A DNA stretch of 42,274 nt from Reyranella sp. (GTDB lineage: Bacteria; Pseudomonadota; Alphaproteobacteria; Reyranellales; Reyranellaceae). The position numbers were made by a program, and so were the translations under genes. Location: assembly GCA_022844015.1 (NCBI GenBank), contig JALHMO010000044.1, positions 1-42,274 on the forward strand, in the 5' to 3' direction. This document shows positions 7,189 through 17,403 of the stretch, piece after piece (position 1 is the first letter of the stretch; every line of letters starts with the position of its first letter). The notes under the pieces were generated by a model. That model saw only the letters and a list, made by a program, of their open reading frames with translations, was not told where the DNA came from and searched no databases.

Positions 7189-9243
7189 ATGGGTAAGGAA
7201 TACGTCAAGTCGGCCTGTCCGCACGATTGCCCCAGTGCCTGCTGCCTCGAGGTCGAGCGGCTGTCCTCGACCCGTATCGGCCGCATCCGTGGTGCGGCGG
7301 CGAACAGCTACACCGACGGCGTCGTGTGCGCCAAGGTGGCGCGCTATGCCGAGCGGGCGCACCATCCCGACCGCCTGAAGCAACCACTGCAGCGTATCGG
7401 CGAGAAGGGGCAGGGCGCGTTCCGGCCGATCTCGTGGGAGTCGGCGCTCGACGAGATCGCCGAGGCCTTCCAGCGGGCGACCCGCACGCACGGCGCCGAG
7501 TCTGTGTGGCCCTACCATTCCGGCGGCACGATGGGTGTCGTGCAGCGCTGGGGCCTCGACCGCCTGCGCCACGCCTTCGGCTACTCGCGCCAGAAGACGA
7601 CGATCTGCGTGACGCCAGCCGAGTCGGGCTGGCGCGCCGGCGTCGGCAAGCTCACCGGGCCCGACCCGCGCGAGATGGCCGAGTCCGACCTCATCGTCGT
7701 GTGGGGCGGCAACCCGGTCTCGACCCAGGTCAACGCGATGACCCACATCGCCAAGGCCCGCAAGCGGCGCGGCGCCAGGCTGGCGGTGGTCGACGTCTAC
7801 CGCACGCCGACGGTCGAGGCGGCCGACATCGCCCTGGTGCTGCACCCCGGCACCGACGGCGCTTTGGCGCTCGCCATGATGCACGTGATCCTGAAGGAGG
7901 GGCTGGCCGATCGCGACTATCTCGCGCGCCACACCGATTACGGGTCGGATATCGAGGCGCACCTCGCCGACAAGACGCCGGAATGGGCCTCCGCCATCAC
8001 CGGCCTGCCGGCCGACGAGATCGCGGGCTTCGCCCGCCTCTACGGGCGCACCGAGCGCAGCTTCCTGCGCGTCGGCTTCGGCTTCACCCGCTCGCGCAAC
8101 GGCTCGGCGGCGATGCACGCCGTGACCTGCCTGCCGGCAATGACCGGGGCGTGGCGCCATCGCGGCGGCGGCGCGTTCTTCCTCAATCTCGACAACTGGC
8201 GCCTGGATACGACGCTGGCTCATGGCCTCGACATGATCGACCCGAAGACCCGCGTGCTGGACCAGTCGCGCATCGGCCCGATCCTGTGCGGCGAGCCCGA
8301 CGCGCTGGCCGGCGGCCCGCCCGTCACGGCGATGCTTATGCAGAACGCCAACTCGGCCAACGTCGCGCCCGACAGCACCGCGGTCGCGCGCGGCCTCGGC
8401 CGCGAGGACCTGTTCGTCTGCGTGCACGAGCAGTTCATGACGGCGACGGCCAGGTATGCCGACATCCTGCTGCCGGCCGCGATGTTCCTCGAGTACGACG
8501 ACATCTACTACGGGCTGGGCCACACCCACCTGACGGTCGGCCCGCGCGTGCTCGACCGCTATGAAGAGTGCCGTACCAACCACGAGCTGGTCTGCGCCCT
8601 GGCCGAGCGGCTGGGCGCGCCGCAGCCGAGCTTCCGCATGAGCGCCGTCGAGCTGCTCGACGCCACCCTGCGCGCCTCCGGCAAGGGCACCTGGGCGGAG
8701 GCGGCGGCGCGCGGCTGGGTCGAATGCGCCGAGGATTTCCAGGCGTCGCATTTCCTCGACGGTTTCCCGTCGAGCGACGGCCGCTTCCATTTCAAGCCCG
8801 ACTGGACGGCAGTCGGCCCGGACCATGCCGGCCTCAAGCCGCTGCCCGACCATCTCGAGAACTACGAGCGTGCCTCCGCCGATCTGCCGTTCCGCCTGGT
8901 CGTGCCGCCGGCGCGCGCCTTCCTCAACACGACCTTCACCGAGACACCGGGCTCGGTCTCGCGCGAGGGCGAGCCGCGCGCCCTGATCCACGAGGACGAT
9001 GCGGCCCGGCTTGGCCTGGCCGAGGGCGCCATGGTCCGCCTCGGCAACGCCCGTGGCGAGGTTAAGCTCGCGTCGCGCCCGGCGCGCACGGCAAGGCCAG
9101 GCGTGGTCATCGTCGAAGGCAACTGGCCGAGCGACGCCTATCCCGATCGGGTTGGCATCAACACCTTGATCGGCGCCGACCCCGTGCCACCGAACGGAGG
9201 CGCCGCCTTCCACGACACCGCGGTGTGGATGCGGGTGGCGTGA
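7189..9243 (+). CDS. Molybdopterin-dependent oxidoreductase, [4Fe-4S] type
   Basis: DMSO-reductase-superfamily enzyme of 684 aa. An N-terminal [4Fe-4S] motif has C10-x3-C14-x3-C18 and C47 (SACPHDCPSAC ... GVVCAK). It is followed by the molybdopterin oxidoreductase body (VVWGGNPVSTQVN, MMQNANSANVAP-like cofactor loops) and a C-terminal dinucleotide-binding domain from about residue 560 (LIHEDDAARLGL). No Tat signal is visible, so it is probably cytoplasmic. No electron-transfer subunit is adjacent. The start at 7189 precedes the cluster motif by nine residues; a GTG at 7147 is possible. The substrate is unknown; this subfamily is annotated only as molybdopterin oxidoreductase. Confidence 0.87.
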   Translation: MGKEYVKSACPHDCPSACCLEVERLSSTRIGRIRGAAANSYTDGVVCAKVARYAERAHHPDRLKQPLQRIGEKGQGAFRPISWESALDEIAEAFQRATRTHGAESVWPYHSGGTMGVVQRWGLDRLRHAFGYSRQKTTICVTPAESGWRAGVGKLTGPDPREMAESDLIVVWGGNPVSTQVNAMTHIAKARKRRGARLAVVDVYRTPTVEAADIALVLHPGTDGALALAMMHVILKEGLADRDYLARHTDYGSDIEAHLADKTPEWASAITGLPADEIAGFARLYGRTERSFLRVGFGFTRSRNGSAAMHAVTCLPAMTGAWRHRGGGAFFLNLDNWRLDTTLAHGLDMIDPKTRVLDQSRIGPILCGEPDALAGGPPVTAMLMQNANSANVAPDSTAVARGLGREDLFVCVHEQFMTATARYADILLPAAMFLEYDDIYYGLGHTHLTVGPRVLDRYEECRTNHELVCALAERLGAPQPSFRMSAVELLDATLRASGKGTWAEAAARGWVECAEDFQASHFLDGFPSSDGRFHFKPDWTAVGPDHAGLKPLPDHLENYERASADLPFRLVVPPARAFLNTTFTETPGSVSREGEPRALIHEDDAARLGLAEGAMVRLGNARGEVKLASRPARTARPGVVIVEGNWPSDAYPDRVGINTLIGADPVPPNGGAAFHDTAVWMRVA

Positions 9244-9249
9244 TCTTCT

Positions 9250-9646
9250 GCTGGTAAGAAACTGTATGCCTTGCCGCCGGTTTCGGAATTGGCGGGTCGG
9301 CCTTGGGCCGGTGGGGACCTCCTACGATAATGCGCTGGGAGCGCGCCACTGGTGGCGGAGTAAACTCCGCCACCAGTGGCGCGCTCCCAGCCATGAGCTT
9401 CCTTCTCGCAACGCCGCCATTTCCTCAGCATCGTGGTGCGCGCCCGCGGGCTGGGGGTCTCCCGTAATCGGGCAGGGCATGCGCAAATGGAGAAAACTCC
9501 GTCATCCCGAGCGGAGCCACCCGCAGGGTGGCGTAGTCGAGGGACCTTTCTTTCTGGAGTTTTAAAGGAAAGGTCCCTCCACTACGCCTCGCTTCGCTCA
9601 GCTTCGGTCGGGATGACGGTTTCTTCCGAATGCGAATGCTCTGCGA
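9250..9646. repeat. Intergenic mosaic repeat block
   Basis: No gene is seen between 9244 and 9646. The left part (9250-9330) is an inverted relative of 2281-2380. It is followed by a perfect large palindrome (9335-9390), an inverted copy of the 'ccccagc...gcaccacgatgctgag' module (about 9391-9470), and a 'gtcatcccga...gaggga' module with its own inverted half (9499-9622) that has a relative at 35045-35150. Confidence 0.85.
9335..9390. repeat. Perfect 27-bp inverted repeat with a 2-nt centre
   Basis: The left arm begins CTGGGAGCGCGCCACTGGTG at 9335 and is matched base for base by its reverse complement ending at 9390, with only AA between the arms. It is a closed-up version of the inverted repeat seen at 10108-10204, 12527-12624 and 38515-38610, where 40-50 nt separate the arms. 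Confidence 0.9.
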
Positions 9647-10084
9647 CTACGAGGGCGGCGACACGCCCGGCCGATCGCCCGTGCGGGCGAACACCGCAGA
9701 CGCGTGCACGATGCGCTCGCCGTTGCACACCAGGTAGCAGTTGGCGAAGGCGAGCCGGCCGCCGACCTTGTGCACGTCGACATGCGCCTCCACCCAGTCG
9801 CCGACCTTGGCCGAGCCGGCGAAGTCGGTCGTGACGCTGGCCGTGGTGAGCATCGGCGACGGCGTCCGGCTGCGCGTCGTACGGTAGCCCAGCGCGATGT
9901 CGCACATCGTCATCAGCAATCCGCCATGGGCGAGGCCGCGCCCGTTGGCATGAAAGGGACGGATGCGCAGGCCGACGACGAACGTGCCGTCGTCGCGGGT
10001 CCGGTAGAAGAACGGCCCGTTGTGATCGAGGAACGGGCTCGAGCGAAACAGCGGCTGGAAGCCGTCGGGCGGGTTGGGGTCCAT
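9647..10084 (-). CDS. PaaI family thioesterase (hotdog fold)
   Basis: A 145-aa single-domain hotdog protein. The segment HANGRGLAHGGLLMTMCDIALG has the family's HGG catalytic-loop pattern. A central TASVTTDFAGSAKVGDWVEA strand pair and a GERIVHASAVFA C-terminal strand complete the fold. Family members hydrolyse acyl-CoA thioesters, often of aromatic or medium-chain acids. It lies just downstream of an acyl-CoA dehydrogenase on the same strand, with a repeat (10108-10204) between them, so a joint role in acyl-CoA breakdown is plausible. The actual acyl group is unknown. Confidence 0.85.
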   Translation of the reverse strand: MDPNPPDGFQPLFRSSPFLDHNGPFFYRTRDDGTFVVGLRIRPFHANGRGLAHGGLLMTMCDIALGYRTTRSRTPSPMLTTASVTTDFAGSAKVGDWVEAHVDVHKVGGRLAFANCYLVCNGERIVHASAVFARTGDRPGVSPPS

Positions 10085-10107
10085 TGCTGCGTCTCTCTGA
10101 GCTCATG

Positions 10108-10204
10108 CCGGGAGCGCGCCACTCCGTGGCGCTCATGTTCTGCCTGCGGACCGAGAGTGGGATGCTCGTATTCCCCTGAGCGCCACGGAGTGGCGCGCTC
10201 CCGG
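10108..10204. repeat. 28-bp perfect inverted repeat with 41-nt spacer
   Basis: Arms at 10108-10135 and 10177-10204 begin CCGGGAGCGCGCCACTCCGT and are exact complements. It fills the gap between the acyl-CoA dehydrogenase stop and the thioesterase start. The same arm sequence recurs at 38515-38542 / 38583-38610 around a different spacer. Confidence 0.9.
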
Positions 10205-10212
10205 CCATGAAG

Positions 10213-11415
<1,203 letters not shown>

Positions 11416-11494
11416 GGCGTCCTCCTCGACTGCGGTTGCAGCAGGATGAGGCGGCACATAGCATCGATCAAATGAATTGACGGAATATGGTGAT

Positions 11495-12424
11495 ATGAAT
11501 GTCGTGCATCTAGCGCGCGTCGACCTCAACCTGTTCGTGGTGTTCGACGCGATCTTCTCGGAGGGCAGCATCACGCGGGCGGGACGGCGGCTCAACCTGT
11601 CGCAGCCGGCGATCAGCCACGCGCTCGCCCGGCTGCGCGGCCTCGCCGGCGATCCGCTGTTCGTGCGCGGCGGTCACGCCATGGTGCCGACGCCTCGGGC
11701 GCGGCAGATGATCGACGCTGTGCGCAACGCCCTGCATGGCTTCGAGACCTCGCTTGCCGTGACCGGCAGCTTCGACGCCGGCGCCGTCAGCAAGCGCTTC
11801 GTGATCGGCCTGCAGGGCGTCGCCGAGCCGATGGTGGCGCCGGTGCTGATGCGCGCCATCGCCAGGTCGGCGCCGCGCGTCGACATCAGCCTGGTGAGAC
11901 CGGACCGGCGCGAGATCGAGCGCGAGCTGGCCGCCGGCACGCTCGATCTCGTGCTCGACGTCCTGCTGCCGCTGCCCGACGAGATCAGGCGCCTCCATCT
12001 GGGGACGGAACGGCTGATGGTCGTGCTCCGCCGCGGCCATCCGAAGGTCGGCAGGACGCTCGATCTCGCCGCTTATCTGGCGCTCGAGCACATCCAGGTC
12101 TCGCAGCGCCGGCGCGGGCTGTCGCCCGAGGACTTCGAGCTGTCGCGCCAGGACCTGCGGCGGCGCGTGCGCCTGCGCTGCCAGAACTACTACGGCGCGT
12201 GCCGCGTGGCGGCGGCGACGGACCTCGCGCTCACCATGCCCGAGCGCTATGCCCGCATCCTCAATCGCCAGTTCGACAACCGCATGCTGCCGTTCCCGCT
12301 CGATGTCGCGGCCTTCGACACCTATGCCTACTGGCACGCCGACAGCGACGGCGACCCGGCCAACCGCTGGCTGCGCGAACAGCTGTTCAAGGCGTTCGCG
12401 AAGGATATCGGGAAGAAGCGCTGA
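11495..12424 (+). CDS. LysR family transcriptional regulator
   Basis: 309-aa LTTR. The N-terminal winged helix-turn-helix is clear (residues about 5-65: [20 protein letters not shown], then [14 protein letters not shown]), followed by an effector-binding domain. The start at 11495 places the helix-turn-helix at the usual distance; an upstream TTG would add only six residues. It is divergent from the acyl-CoA dehydrogenase, the standard LTTR arrangement, and the 79-bp gap should hold its site. The effector is unknown, perhaps an acyl-CoA or aromatic acid. Confidence 0.9.
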   Translation: MNVVHLARVDLNLFVVFDAIFSEGSITRAGRRLNLSQPAISHALARLRGLAGDPLFVRGGHAMVPTPRARQMIDAVRNALHGFETSLAVTGSFDAGAVSKRFVIGLQGVAEPMVAPVLMRAIARSAPRVDISLVRPDRREIERELAAGTLDLVLDVLLPLPDEIRRLHLGTERLMVVLRRGHPKVGRTLDLAAYLALEHIQVSQRRRGLSPEDFELSRQDLRRRVRLRCQNYYGACRVAAATDLALTMPERYARILNRQFDNRMLPFPLDVAAFDTYAYWHADSDGDPANRWLREQLFKAFAKDIGKKR

Positions 12425-12432
12425 TCATTCTC

Positions 12433-12455
12433 CTCCCCAAGCGAAGCTTGGGGAG
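12433..12455. terminator. GAA-loop hairpin after the LysR stop codon
   Basis: Ten-base arms CTCCCCAAGC / GCTTGGGGAG with a GAA loop start 8 nt after the LysR stop. No T-run. It could serve as a 3'-end structure for the regulator transcript. Confidence 0.4.
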
Positions 12456-12751
12456 ACCCCCAGCACGCCGGCGCGCACCACGATGCTGAGAAAATGGTGG
12501 CGCTGCGAGAGGGAAGCTCATGGCCGGGAGCGCGCCACTCCAGTGGCGCTCTTCTTGTGATTCCACATCCCATGAGCGCCACTTTGGCGGAGTTTACTCC
12601 GCCACCAGTGGCGCGCTCCCAGCGCATTTTCATAGGTGCCCCCGTAATCGGGGGCGGAGGGGTCATGAGCCACGGGAGATGGCGGCGCCCATGGCTCATG
12701 ACCCCTCCGTCGCGTAGGCCCCTTCGGCTTCGCTCAGGGCAGGCGGCGACA

Positions 12752-12774
12752 CCTCCCCGGCGAAGCCGGGGAGG
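12752..12774. terminator. GAA-loop hairpin 3' of the MFS gene
   Basis: Ten-base arms CCTCCCCGGC / GCCGGGGAGG around GAA, 8 nt beyond the stop of the minus-strand MFS gene at 12783. The inner pairs are G-C and C-G here where other copies have A-T and G-C, so pairing is kept while sequence changes. Confidence 0.4.
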
Positions 12775-12782
12775 ATGATGAG

Positions 12783-14027
12783 CTACCCCTTGCGTATCGC
12801 AAGATCCCCCTCGAGCTCGCGCGGCCGGATGCGCACGAAGGCGACCAGCGCCAGCGCCATCAGGAGCGCGACCACGGCCCAGGCGAGCCCCCAGCCGAGC
12901 GGCGACATGCCGCCCGCCAGGTCGAGCGTCCAGCCGATGGCGAGCGGGCCGACGAAGCCGCCGGCGTAGCCCAGCATGGAATGCACGGCGAGCGTCGCGC
13001 CGCGCCGCGCGGGATCGGCCGAGCCGGCGGCGCCGGCGGTCAGCGACGAGGAGTCGAGCCAGATGATCATGCCGTAGAGCACGATCAGGGCGACGGCGAT
13101 CCAGTAGCCGAGCGAGCCGAGAAAGCCGATTGCAGCCCCGGTCAGGATCGACAGCATCATCGCGGCGATGATCAGGCGGCGGCGGCCGAAGCGGATCGAG
13201 GCCTCGTTGCCCAGCACGCTCATCAGCGTGCCGAGCAGGCCCAGCACCGTCACCACGACAGCGGGCGAGAGCAGCTCGCCCGTCGTGCCGCTGCTCGCCG
13301 CGACCCAGACGAGGAAGGCGACGCCCCAGCCGCGCAGCGCGTTCATCTCCAGGGTATGGACGCAGTAGGCGAGCGAGTAGGCGAAGGCCGAGCGGTTGCG
13401 CAGTACCGGGCGGAAGTCGAACATCGCTGCGGCCGGTCCGGCCGGTCGTGCCGGCGGCGCGCGACCGGGCACCATCATCACCACGGTGACCCAGGCGATG
13501 GCCGCGGTCGCCCCGGCGCTGGCGAACGCCAGGCGCCAGCCGAAGGCGTCGGCCAGCAGATCGCCCAGCAGGTAGGAGGCCGCGCCGGAAATGCCGATGC
13601 TCGCGGCGTGGCCGGTCACCGCGCGCGACATCATCTTGTTGTCGACCTGGTCGGCGAGCAGCTTGAGGCCGGTCATGTAGGTGCCGGCCCAACCGAAGCC
13701 GGCCAGCCCGCGCAGCGCGAGCGCCGACCAGAACCCGTCGGCCAGCAGCCCGAAGGCGAGATGGGCGATCGTGGTGAAGCCGACGCCCAGCAGGTAGACC
13801 CGCTTGGGATCGATCCGGTCGGTCGCGGTCACCAGCACCGGCACGGAGACCATGTAGGTGGCGTAGAACGCCGAGGTGATCCAGCCCGCCTCGCTGTTGC
13901 TGAGCGACCAGCGGGTCATCAGGTCGGGCATCAGCACCGGCCAGTAGCCGGCGCCGAGCTGGACGAAGACCTGCGCGGCACAGACGATGGCGACCAGGCG
14001 GAGCCCGGTCCGGCGGTCAGTCGGCAT
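12783..14027 (-). CDS. MFS transporter
   Basis: 414-aa major-facilitator protein with about 12 hydrophobic helices and two six-helix halves. It opens RLVAIVCAAQVFVQLGAGYW and has the loop GNEASIRFGRRRLI in the middle, typical of the second-half motif A region. Its start overlaps the end of the upstream MFS gene by 11 bp, so the two are co-translated. No substrate can be assigned. Two unrelated MFS proteins back to back may act as separate exporters or importers under one promoter. Confidence 0.85.
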   Translation of the reverse strand: MPTDRRTGLRLVAIVCAAQVFVQLGAGYWPVLMPDLMTRWSLSNSEAGWITSAFYATYMVSVPVLVTATDRIDPKRVYLLGVGFTTIAHLAFGLLADGFWSALALRGLAGFGWAGTYMTGLKLLADQVDNKMMSRAVTGHAASIGISGAASYLLGDLLADAFGWRLAFASAGATAAIAWVTVVMMVPGRAPPARPAGPAAAMFDFRPVLRNRSAFAYSLAYCVHTLEMNALRGWGVAFLVWVAASSGTTGELLSPAVVVTVLGLLGTLMSVLGNEASIRFGRRRLIIAAMMLSILTGAAIGFLGSLGYWIAVALIVLYGMIIWLDSSSLTAGAAGSADPARRGATLAVHSMLGYAGGFVGPLAIGWTLDLAGGMSPLGWGLAWAVVALLMALALVAFVRIRPRELEGDLAIRKG

Positions 14028-15192
14028 GGCGGGCCGCCTCCGTTCGGGGAATGCGCAAGGCGCACAAGGCCAGGCAGGCGGCGAGGCTGAGCCCCGCCGT
14101 CACGAGCAGGACATTGGCGCCGATATGATCGAGCAACACGGCGAAGGCGAACGGCGCCAGGGCCGACAGGAAGCGTGACGGCAGGCCGATCAGGCCCAGT
14201 CGATAGCCGTAGCTCTCCGGCCCGAAGATCGCGAGCGGGACCGTGCCTCGGGCTATGGTGAGAATGCCGTTGCCCGACCCGTGCAGCACGGCGAAGGGAC
14301 TCGACGCGACGCTGCCGCCCATCGGCAACAGGACGGCGACCCCGACCGGATGGGCGAGCGTTGCCAGGCGCGCAGTGATGAGCGGATGCAGACGCGCCAG
14401 CGGCCCCGCCTCGAGCAACCTCGCGCCGACCTGGGCCGGTCCGATCAACGCGCCGGCGGCGATGGCCTGCGTCGGCGAGGCGCCGGCGGCTTCCATGATG
14501 CGCGGGAAATGCGCCGCCATGCCGGCCGTCACGATCCATGCCGCGGCAAAGGCGAAGCCCAGCAGGATCATCTGCCGATCGAGCGGCACCGGCTTGTCTG
14601 CCGCACGCTTCTCGGCCACCGACATGGTCGGCCGCGGCAGGCACCAGTAGTTCAGCGGCAGGGCGACGAAGAGATGCAGGGCCGCCCAGGCGAGGCAGGT
14701 GTCGCGCCAGCCGATCGTCGAGGCGCCCCACGCCGTGAGCGGCCAGCCGATGGTGCTGGCGAAGCCCGCGAACAGGGTGATGCCGGTGATGGCGCCCCGC
14801 GCATTCGTGCCGTAGATGCGGCCGAGCACCGCGAAGGCCGCGTCATAGAGCCCGATGCCCATGCCGATGCCCAGCACGATCCAGGCAAGCTGCAGCGTGA
14901 GCAGGGACTGTGCGACGGAAAGCAGGACCAGGCCGCCGGCGAACAGGAGGTTGGAGACGGCGAGGACGGCGTTGCCGCTGCCGCGATCGATCAGCCGGCC
15001 GGCGCGCGGCCCCAGGAGGGCGGAGATAATCAGGGAAACCGAGAAGCTGGCGAACAGCCAGGTCGTCGACACGCCGGTGTCGCGCGCGATGTCATCGGCC
15101 AGGATGGCCGGCAGGTAGTAGCTCGACGCCCAGGCGAGCGTCTGCGTCGAGCCCAGGACGACGATCGTGACGAGCCGCCGAGAGTCCGCCAT
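14017..15192 (-). CDS. MFS transporter
   Basis: 391-aa major-facilitator protein with about 12 hydrophobic segments. The motif-A-like loop GPRAGRLIDRGSGNAVL follows helix 2 and the fourth helix carries GIGMGIGLYDAAFAVLGRIYG, a pattern seen in the CynX/NimT and monocarboxylate-like groups. The ATG at 15192 gives a short cytoplasmic N-terminus and a first helix at residue 8. It is the first gene of a two-MFS operon. Upstream is only repeat sequence, so its promoter probably lies within or next to a repeat element. Confidence 0.85.
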   Translation of the reverse strand: MADSRRLVTIVVLGSTQTLAWASSYYLPAILADDIARDTGVSTTWLFASFSVSLIISALLGPRAGRLIDRGSGNAVLAVSNLLFAGGLVLLSVAQSLLTLQLAWIVLGIGMGIGLYDAAFAVLGRIYGTNARGAITGITLFAGFASTIGWPLTAWGASTIGWRDTCLAWAALHLFVALPLNYWCLPRPTMSVAEKRAADKPVPLDRQMILLGFAFAAAWIVTAGMAAHFPRIMEAAGASPTQAIAAGALIGPAQVGARLLEAGPLARLHPLITARLATLAHPVGVAVLLPMGGSVASSPFAVLHGSGNGILTIARGTVPLAIFGPESYGYRLGLIGLPSRFLSALAPFAFAVLLDHIGANVLLVTAGLSLAACLALCALRIPRTEAARHAD

Positions 15193-15956
15193 GTCAGTCG
15201 AGCCGCGTCGCCAGGGGAGACACTGCGGTCGGCGTCCTGTCGACGCTCATCGCGGGGAGCGCGCCACTCACAGGCGCTGACTTTCGCTTCTCCTCCCCAG
15301 CTTCGCTGTGGTCGGCATTTTGGCCGCAAGCGGCCAAAAGCCTGAGGTGTCGCCGTCTTACGGCGACGGAGGGGTCATAGGCTCGAGACTCGTGGCTCAT
15401 GACCCCTCCGTCCGCGAGGACCCTTCGGCTTCGCTCAGGGCAAGCCCGGACACCTCATCAGCGAAGCTGGGGGAGAAGTTGGCGCCTGGGAGTGCGCCAA
15501 TCATAGGTGCTAACTTTACCGAAAATCTCATCCTCAGGAGCAGCCTGTCCTTCGACACGATCCCCTCCTCACCCTGAGGAGCCGCGCGGAGCGCGGCGTC
15601 TCGATTCGGGCGAAGTAACCTTCGCCCTTTGGCGAGGAGGGGAGCTTGCTCAGGATGAAGGGGCCGCGTTTCGATTCGGGCGAAGTGACCTTTGCGCTTT
15701 GGTCGGCAACAAACTGGATGCTGCGACACCGGTTTCCCAATGATCTCGTGTGTCGCCCATCCTTCGAGACGGTCGCTACGCGACCTCCTCAGGATGAGGA
15801 CTTTGCTGGATCGGCCAAAGTCAGCGTCTATGGGCGCGCCACTGGTGGCGGAGTAAGCTCTGCCACCAGTGGCGCTCATGGGTTGTATGACCAACAAGTA
15901 GAGCGCCATCGGAGCGCGCGCTCCCAGCAAGGTCATTTACGACGGCGCTGGTCCAC
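15193..15956. repeat. Long intergenic repeat region at the left edge of the metal island
   Basis: No gene is seen in 764 bp. It contains partial GGGAGCGCGCCAC elements (about 15257, 15834-15880, 15911), a GGAGGGGTCATAGGC / GGCTCATGACCCCTCC inverted module (about 15366-15410), and two 31-bp direct copies of 'cgattcgggcgaagt...' at 15602-15632 and 15672-15702 (28 of 31 identical, 70 bp apart). It also holds a 101-bp unit (15701-15801) repeated in inverted orientation at 26067-26167. Confidence 0.8.
15701..15801 (+). repeat. 101-bp repeat, left copy
   Basis: The reverse complement aligns without gaps to 26067-26167 at roughly 90% identity by eye, from 'gtcctcatcctgaggaggtc' to 'gttgccgacc'. The two copies face each other across about 10.3 kb that holds the first part of the arsenic island. 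Confidence 0.85.
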
Positions 15957-17354
15957 TCAGCCGCAGCCGCAGCCCTTCTTGCCTTCCGCCTTGGCCTCGA
16001 CGTCGGCGACGCAGCAGCCGCTTTTCGGCTCGGGCGCCGGGCCGCCGCAGCATCCGGCGGCGGCCGCGTCGACCCCGGCGACATCGCCGAGCGGACCCGG
16101 CCCCGAGCACACGCCGGTCTCGGGCAGCACGAGCTCGACGCGGTCGGCCGCTTCGCGGTCGCCGGCGATGTCGGCCACGATCGAGCGCACCTGCTCGTAG
16201 CCGGTCAGCATCAGGAAGGTCGGCGCGCGGCCGTAGCTCTTGATACCGGCGAAGTAGAAGCCCGGATCGGGCTGGGCGAGCTCGCGCGCGCCATGCGGGC
16301 GCACCGTGCCGCAGCTGTGAAGGTTGGGATCGATCAGCGGCGCCAGCGCCGGCGGGCATTCGACCGCCGGATCGAGAGAGAGCCGCACCTCGCGCAGGAA
16401 CTCGAAGTCGGGACGGAAGCCTGCCGCCACCACCAGCTCGTCGACGAGAATATGGCGCCCGCAGCAGGCGCCGCCGGCGCCGATCCGCAGCTTGTCGCCG
16501 TCGCGGCCGAGATGGGAGACGCGGAAGCCTGATTCGACGCAGATCTTGCCGCTGCCGACGAGGGTTGCGAAGGCGGTGCCGAGCGCGCCGCGCGCTGCCA
16601 GCTTGTCGTTGGCGCCGCCGCCGAACGACTTCTCGGGCTTGTCGCCGCGCATCAGCCAGACCACCTCGGTGGCCGGCACCTCGTCCTTGAGCCGCGCCAG
16701 GTCGATCAGCGTGCCGACCGCCGAATGGCCGGCGCCCAGCACGGCGACGACCCGGCCGGCATAGCGGTTGCGCTCACGGCCCAGCACGTCGGGCATGCCG
16801 TAGGCGATGCGGTCCTGCACATCGCGCTCGCCGATCGCCGGCAGACCGTCGGCGCCGGCCGGGTTGGGCATCAGCCAGGTGCCCGTGGCGTCGATCACCG
16901 CATCGGCCTTGAGCGACTCCGGGCCCTTGCCGTTCTGGTAGCGGACCGTGAAGGGCTCGAAAGCGCGGCCGTTGCTCTTCATCTTGTCGAAGCCGGAGCG
17001 GCCGACCGCGGTGACCAGGCTGCTGGTGCGGATGTGGTCCTTGAGCGGCGTGCGGGTCGCCAGCGGCTCGAGGTACTGGGCCACCAGCTCGCCACCCGTC
17101 GGGTAGTGGTCGGGCGCCGGCGAGTTCCACCCGGTCGCCCTGAGCAGCCGCTCGGCGGCCTTGTCGATGTTGTATTCCCACGGCGAGAACATGCGCACGT
17201 GGCTCCACTGGCGCACCGTGTGGCCGGCCTCGGGCCCTGCCTCCAGAACGACGGGCTTCATGCCGCGCTCGAGGACGTGAGCGGCGGCGGCCAGGCCGAC
17301 CGGGCCGGCTCCGAGGATGGCGACTGTCTTGGGCTTGTGCAGCGAGTCGGGCAT
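15957..17354 (-). CDS. ArsR-linked NAD(P)/FAD-dependent oxidoreductase with Cys-rich tail
   Basis: 465-aa flavoprotein of the monooxygenase/thioredoxin-reductase-like fold. An FAD-binding GAGPVGLAAA lies at residues 15-24 and a second nucleotide loop, GAGHSAVGT, near 205. The last 50 residues carry many cysteines in CC and CxC pairs (GCCGG, SGCCVA, GCGCG), which suggests metal(loid) binding. It lies 49 bp downstream of arsR and carries an ArsR-like operator just before its start. Similar proteins occur in ars operons and have been called ArsO or simply flavoprotein; whether it oxidises or reduces an arsenical is not known from sequence. Confidence 0.82.
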   Translation of the reverse strand: MPDSLHKPKTVAILGAGPVGLAAAAHVLERGMKPVVLEAGPEAGHTVRQWSHVRMFSPWEYNIDKAAERLLRATGWNSPAPDHYPTGGELVAQYLEPLATRTPLKDHIRTSSLVTAVGRSGFDKMKSNGRAFEPFTVRYQNGKGPESLKADAVIDATGTWLMPNPAGADGLPAIGERDVQDRIAYGMPDVLGRERNRYAGRVVAVLGAGHSAVGTLIDLARLKDEVPATEVVWLMRGDKPEKSFGGGANDKLAARGALGTAFATLVGSGKICVESGFRVSHLGRDGDKLRIGAGGACCGRHILVDELVVAAGFRPDFEFLREVRLSLDPAVECPPALAPLIDPNLHSCGTVRPHGARELAQPDPGFYFAGIKSYGRAPTFLMLTGYEQVRSIVADIAGDREAADRVELVLPETGVCSGPGPLGDVAGVDAAAAGCCGGPAPEPKSGCCVADVEAKAEGKKGCGCG

Positions 17355-17366
17355 GGCATGCTCCTG

Positions 17367-17388
17367 TATTCCCGGAATTATCGAAATA
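17367..17388. promoter_or_regulatory. Second ArsR operator candidate, before the flavoprotein gene
   Basis: A 22-bp element with ends TATTCC and GAAATA, 18 of 22 bases identical to the perfect palindrome at 17771-17792. It lies between the arsR stop and the flavoprotein start, so it could give the effector gene its own repression point. Confidence 0.55.
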
Positions 17389-17403
17389 GAACGGCAAAAT
17401 TTT

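Larger units (their letters stand above)
12425..12782. repeat. Intergenic mosaic repeat block, most complete copy
   Basis: No gene. From left to right: a GAA-loop hairpin (12433-12455); the 'agcacgccggcgcgcaccac' module with 'gatgctgagaaaatggtggc'; an imperfect GGGAGCGCGCCAC inverted repeat (about 12527-12624); 'gcattttcataggtg'; a perfect 18-bp inverted repeat CGGAGGGGTCATGAGCCA (12655-12672 with 12692-12709); 'cttcggcttcgctcagggca'; and a last hairpin (12752-12774). This order is the reference for the other blocks. Confidence 0.85.

Noticed and set aside
7120..9213. 697-residue minus-strand frame opposite the molybdopterin oxidoreductase
   Set aside because: Antisense shadow of a well-supported gene; no domain or start signal.
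9433..9540. Short repeated peptides read from the repeat modules (VVRAGVLGV-like)
   Set aside because: They recur only because the DNA repeat recurs. There is no ribosome site and frames differ between copies.
12981..14090. Long plus-strand frame opposite the two MFS genes
   Set aside because: Shadow frame full of Arg/Gln/His runs; the minus-strand frames give complete 12-helix transporters.
15602..15702. Two 31-bp direct repeats as attachment sites of an island
   Set aside because: Only 70 bp apart and within a general repeat block; there is no tRNA gene or integrase.
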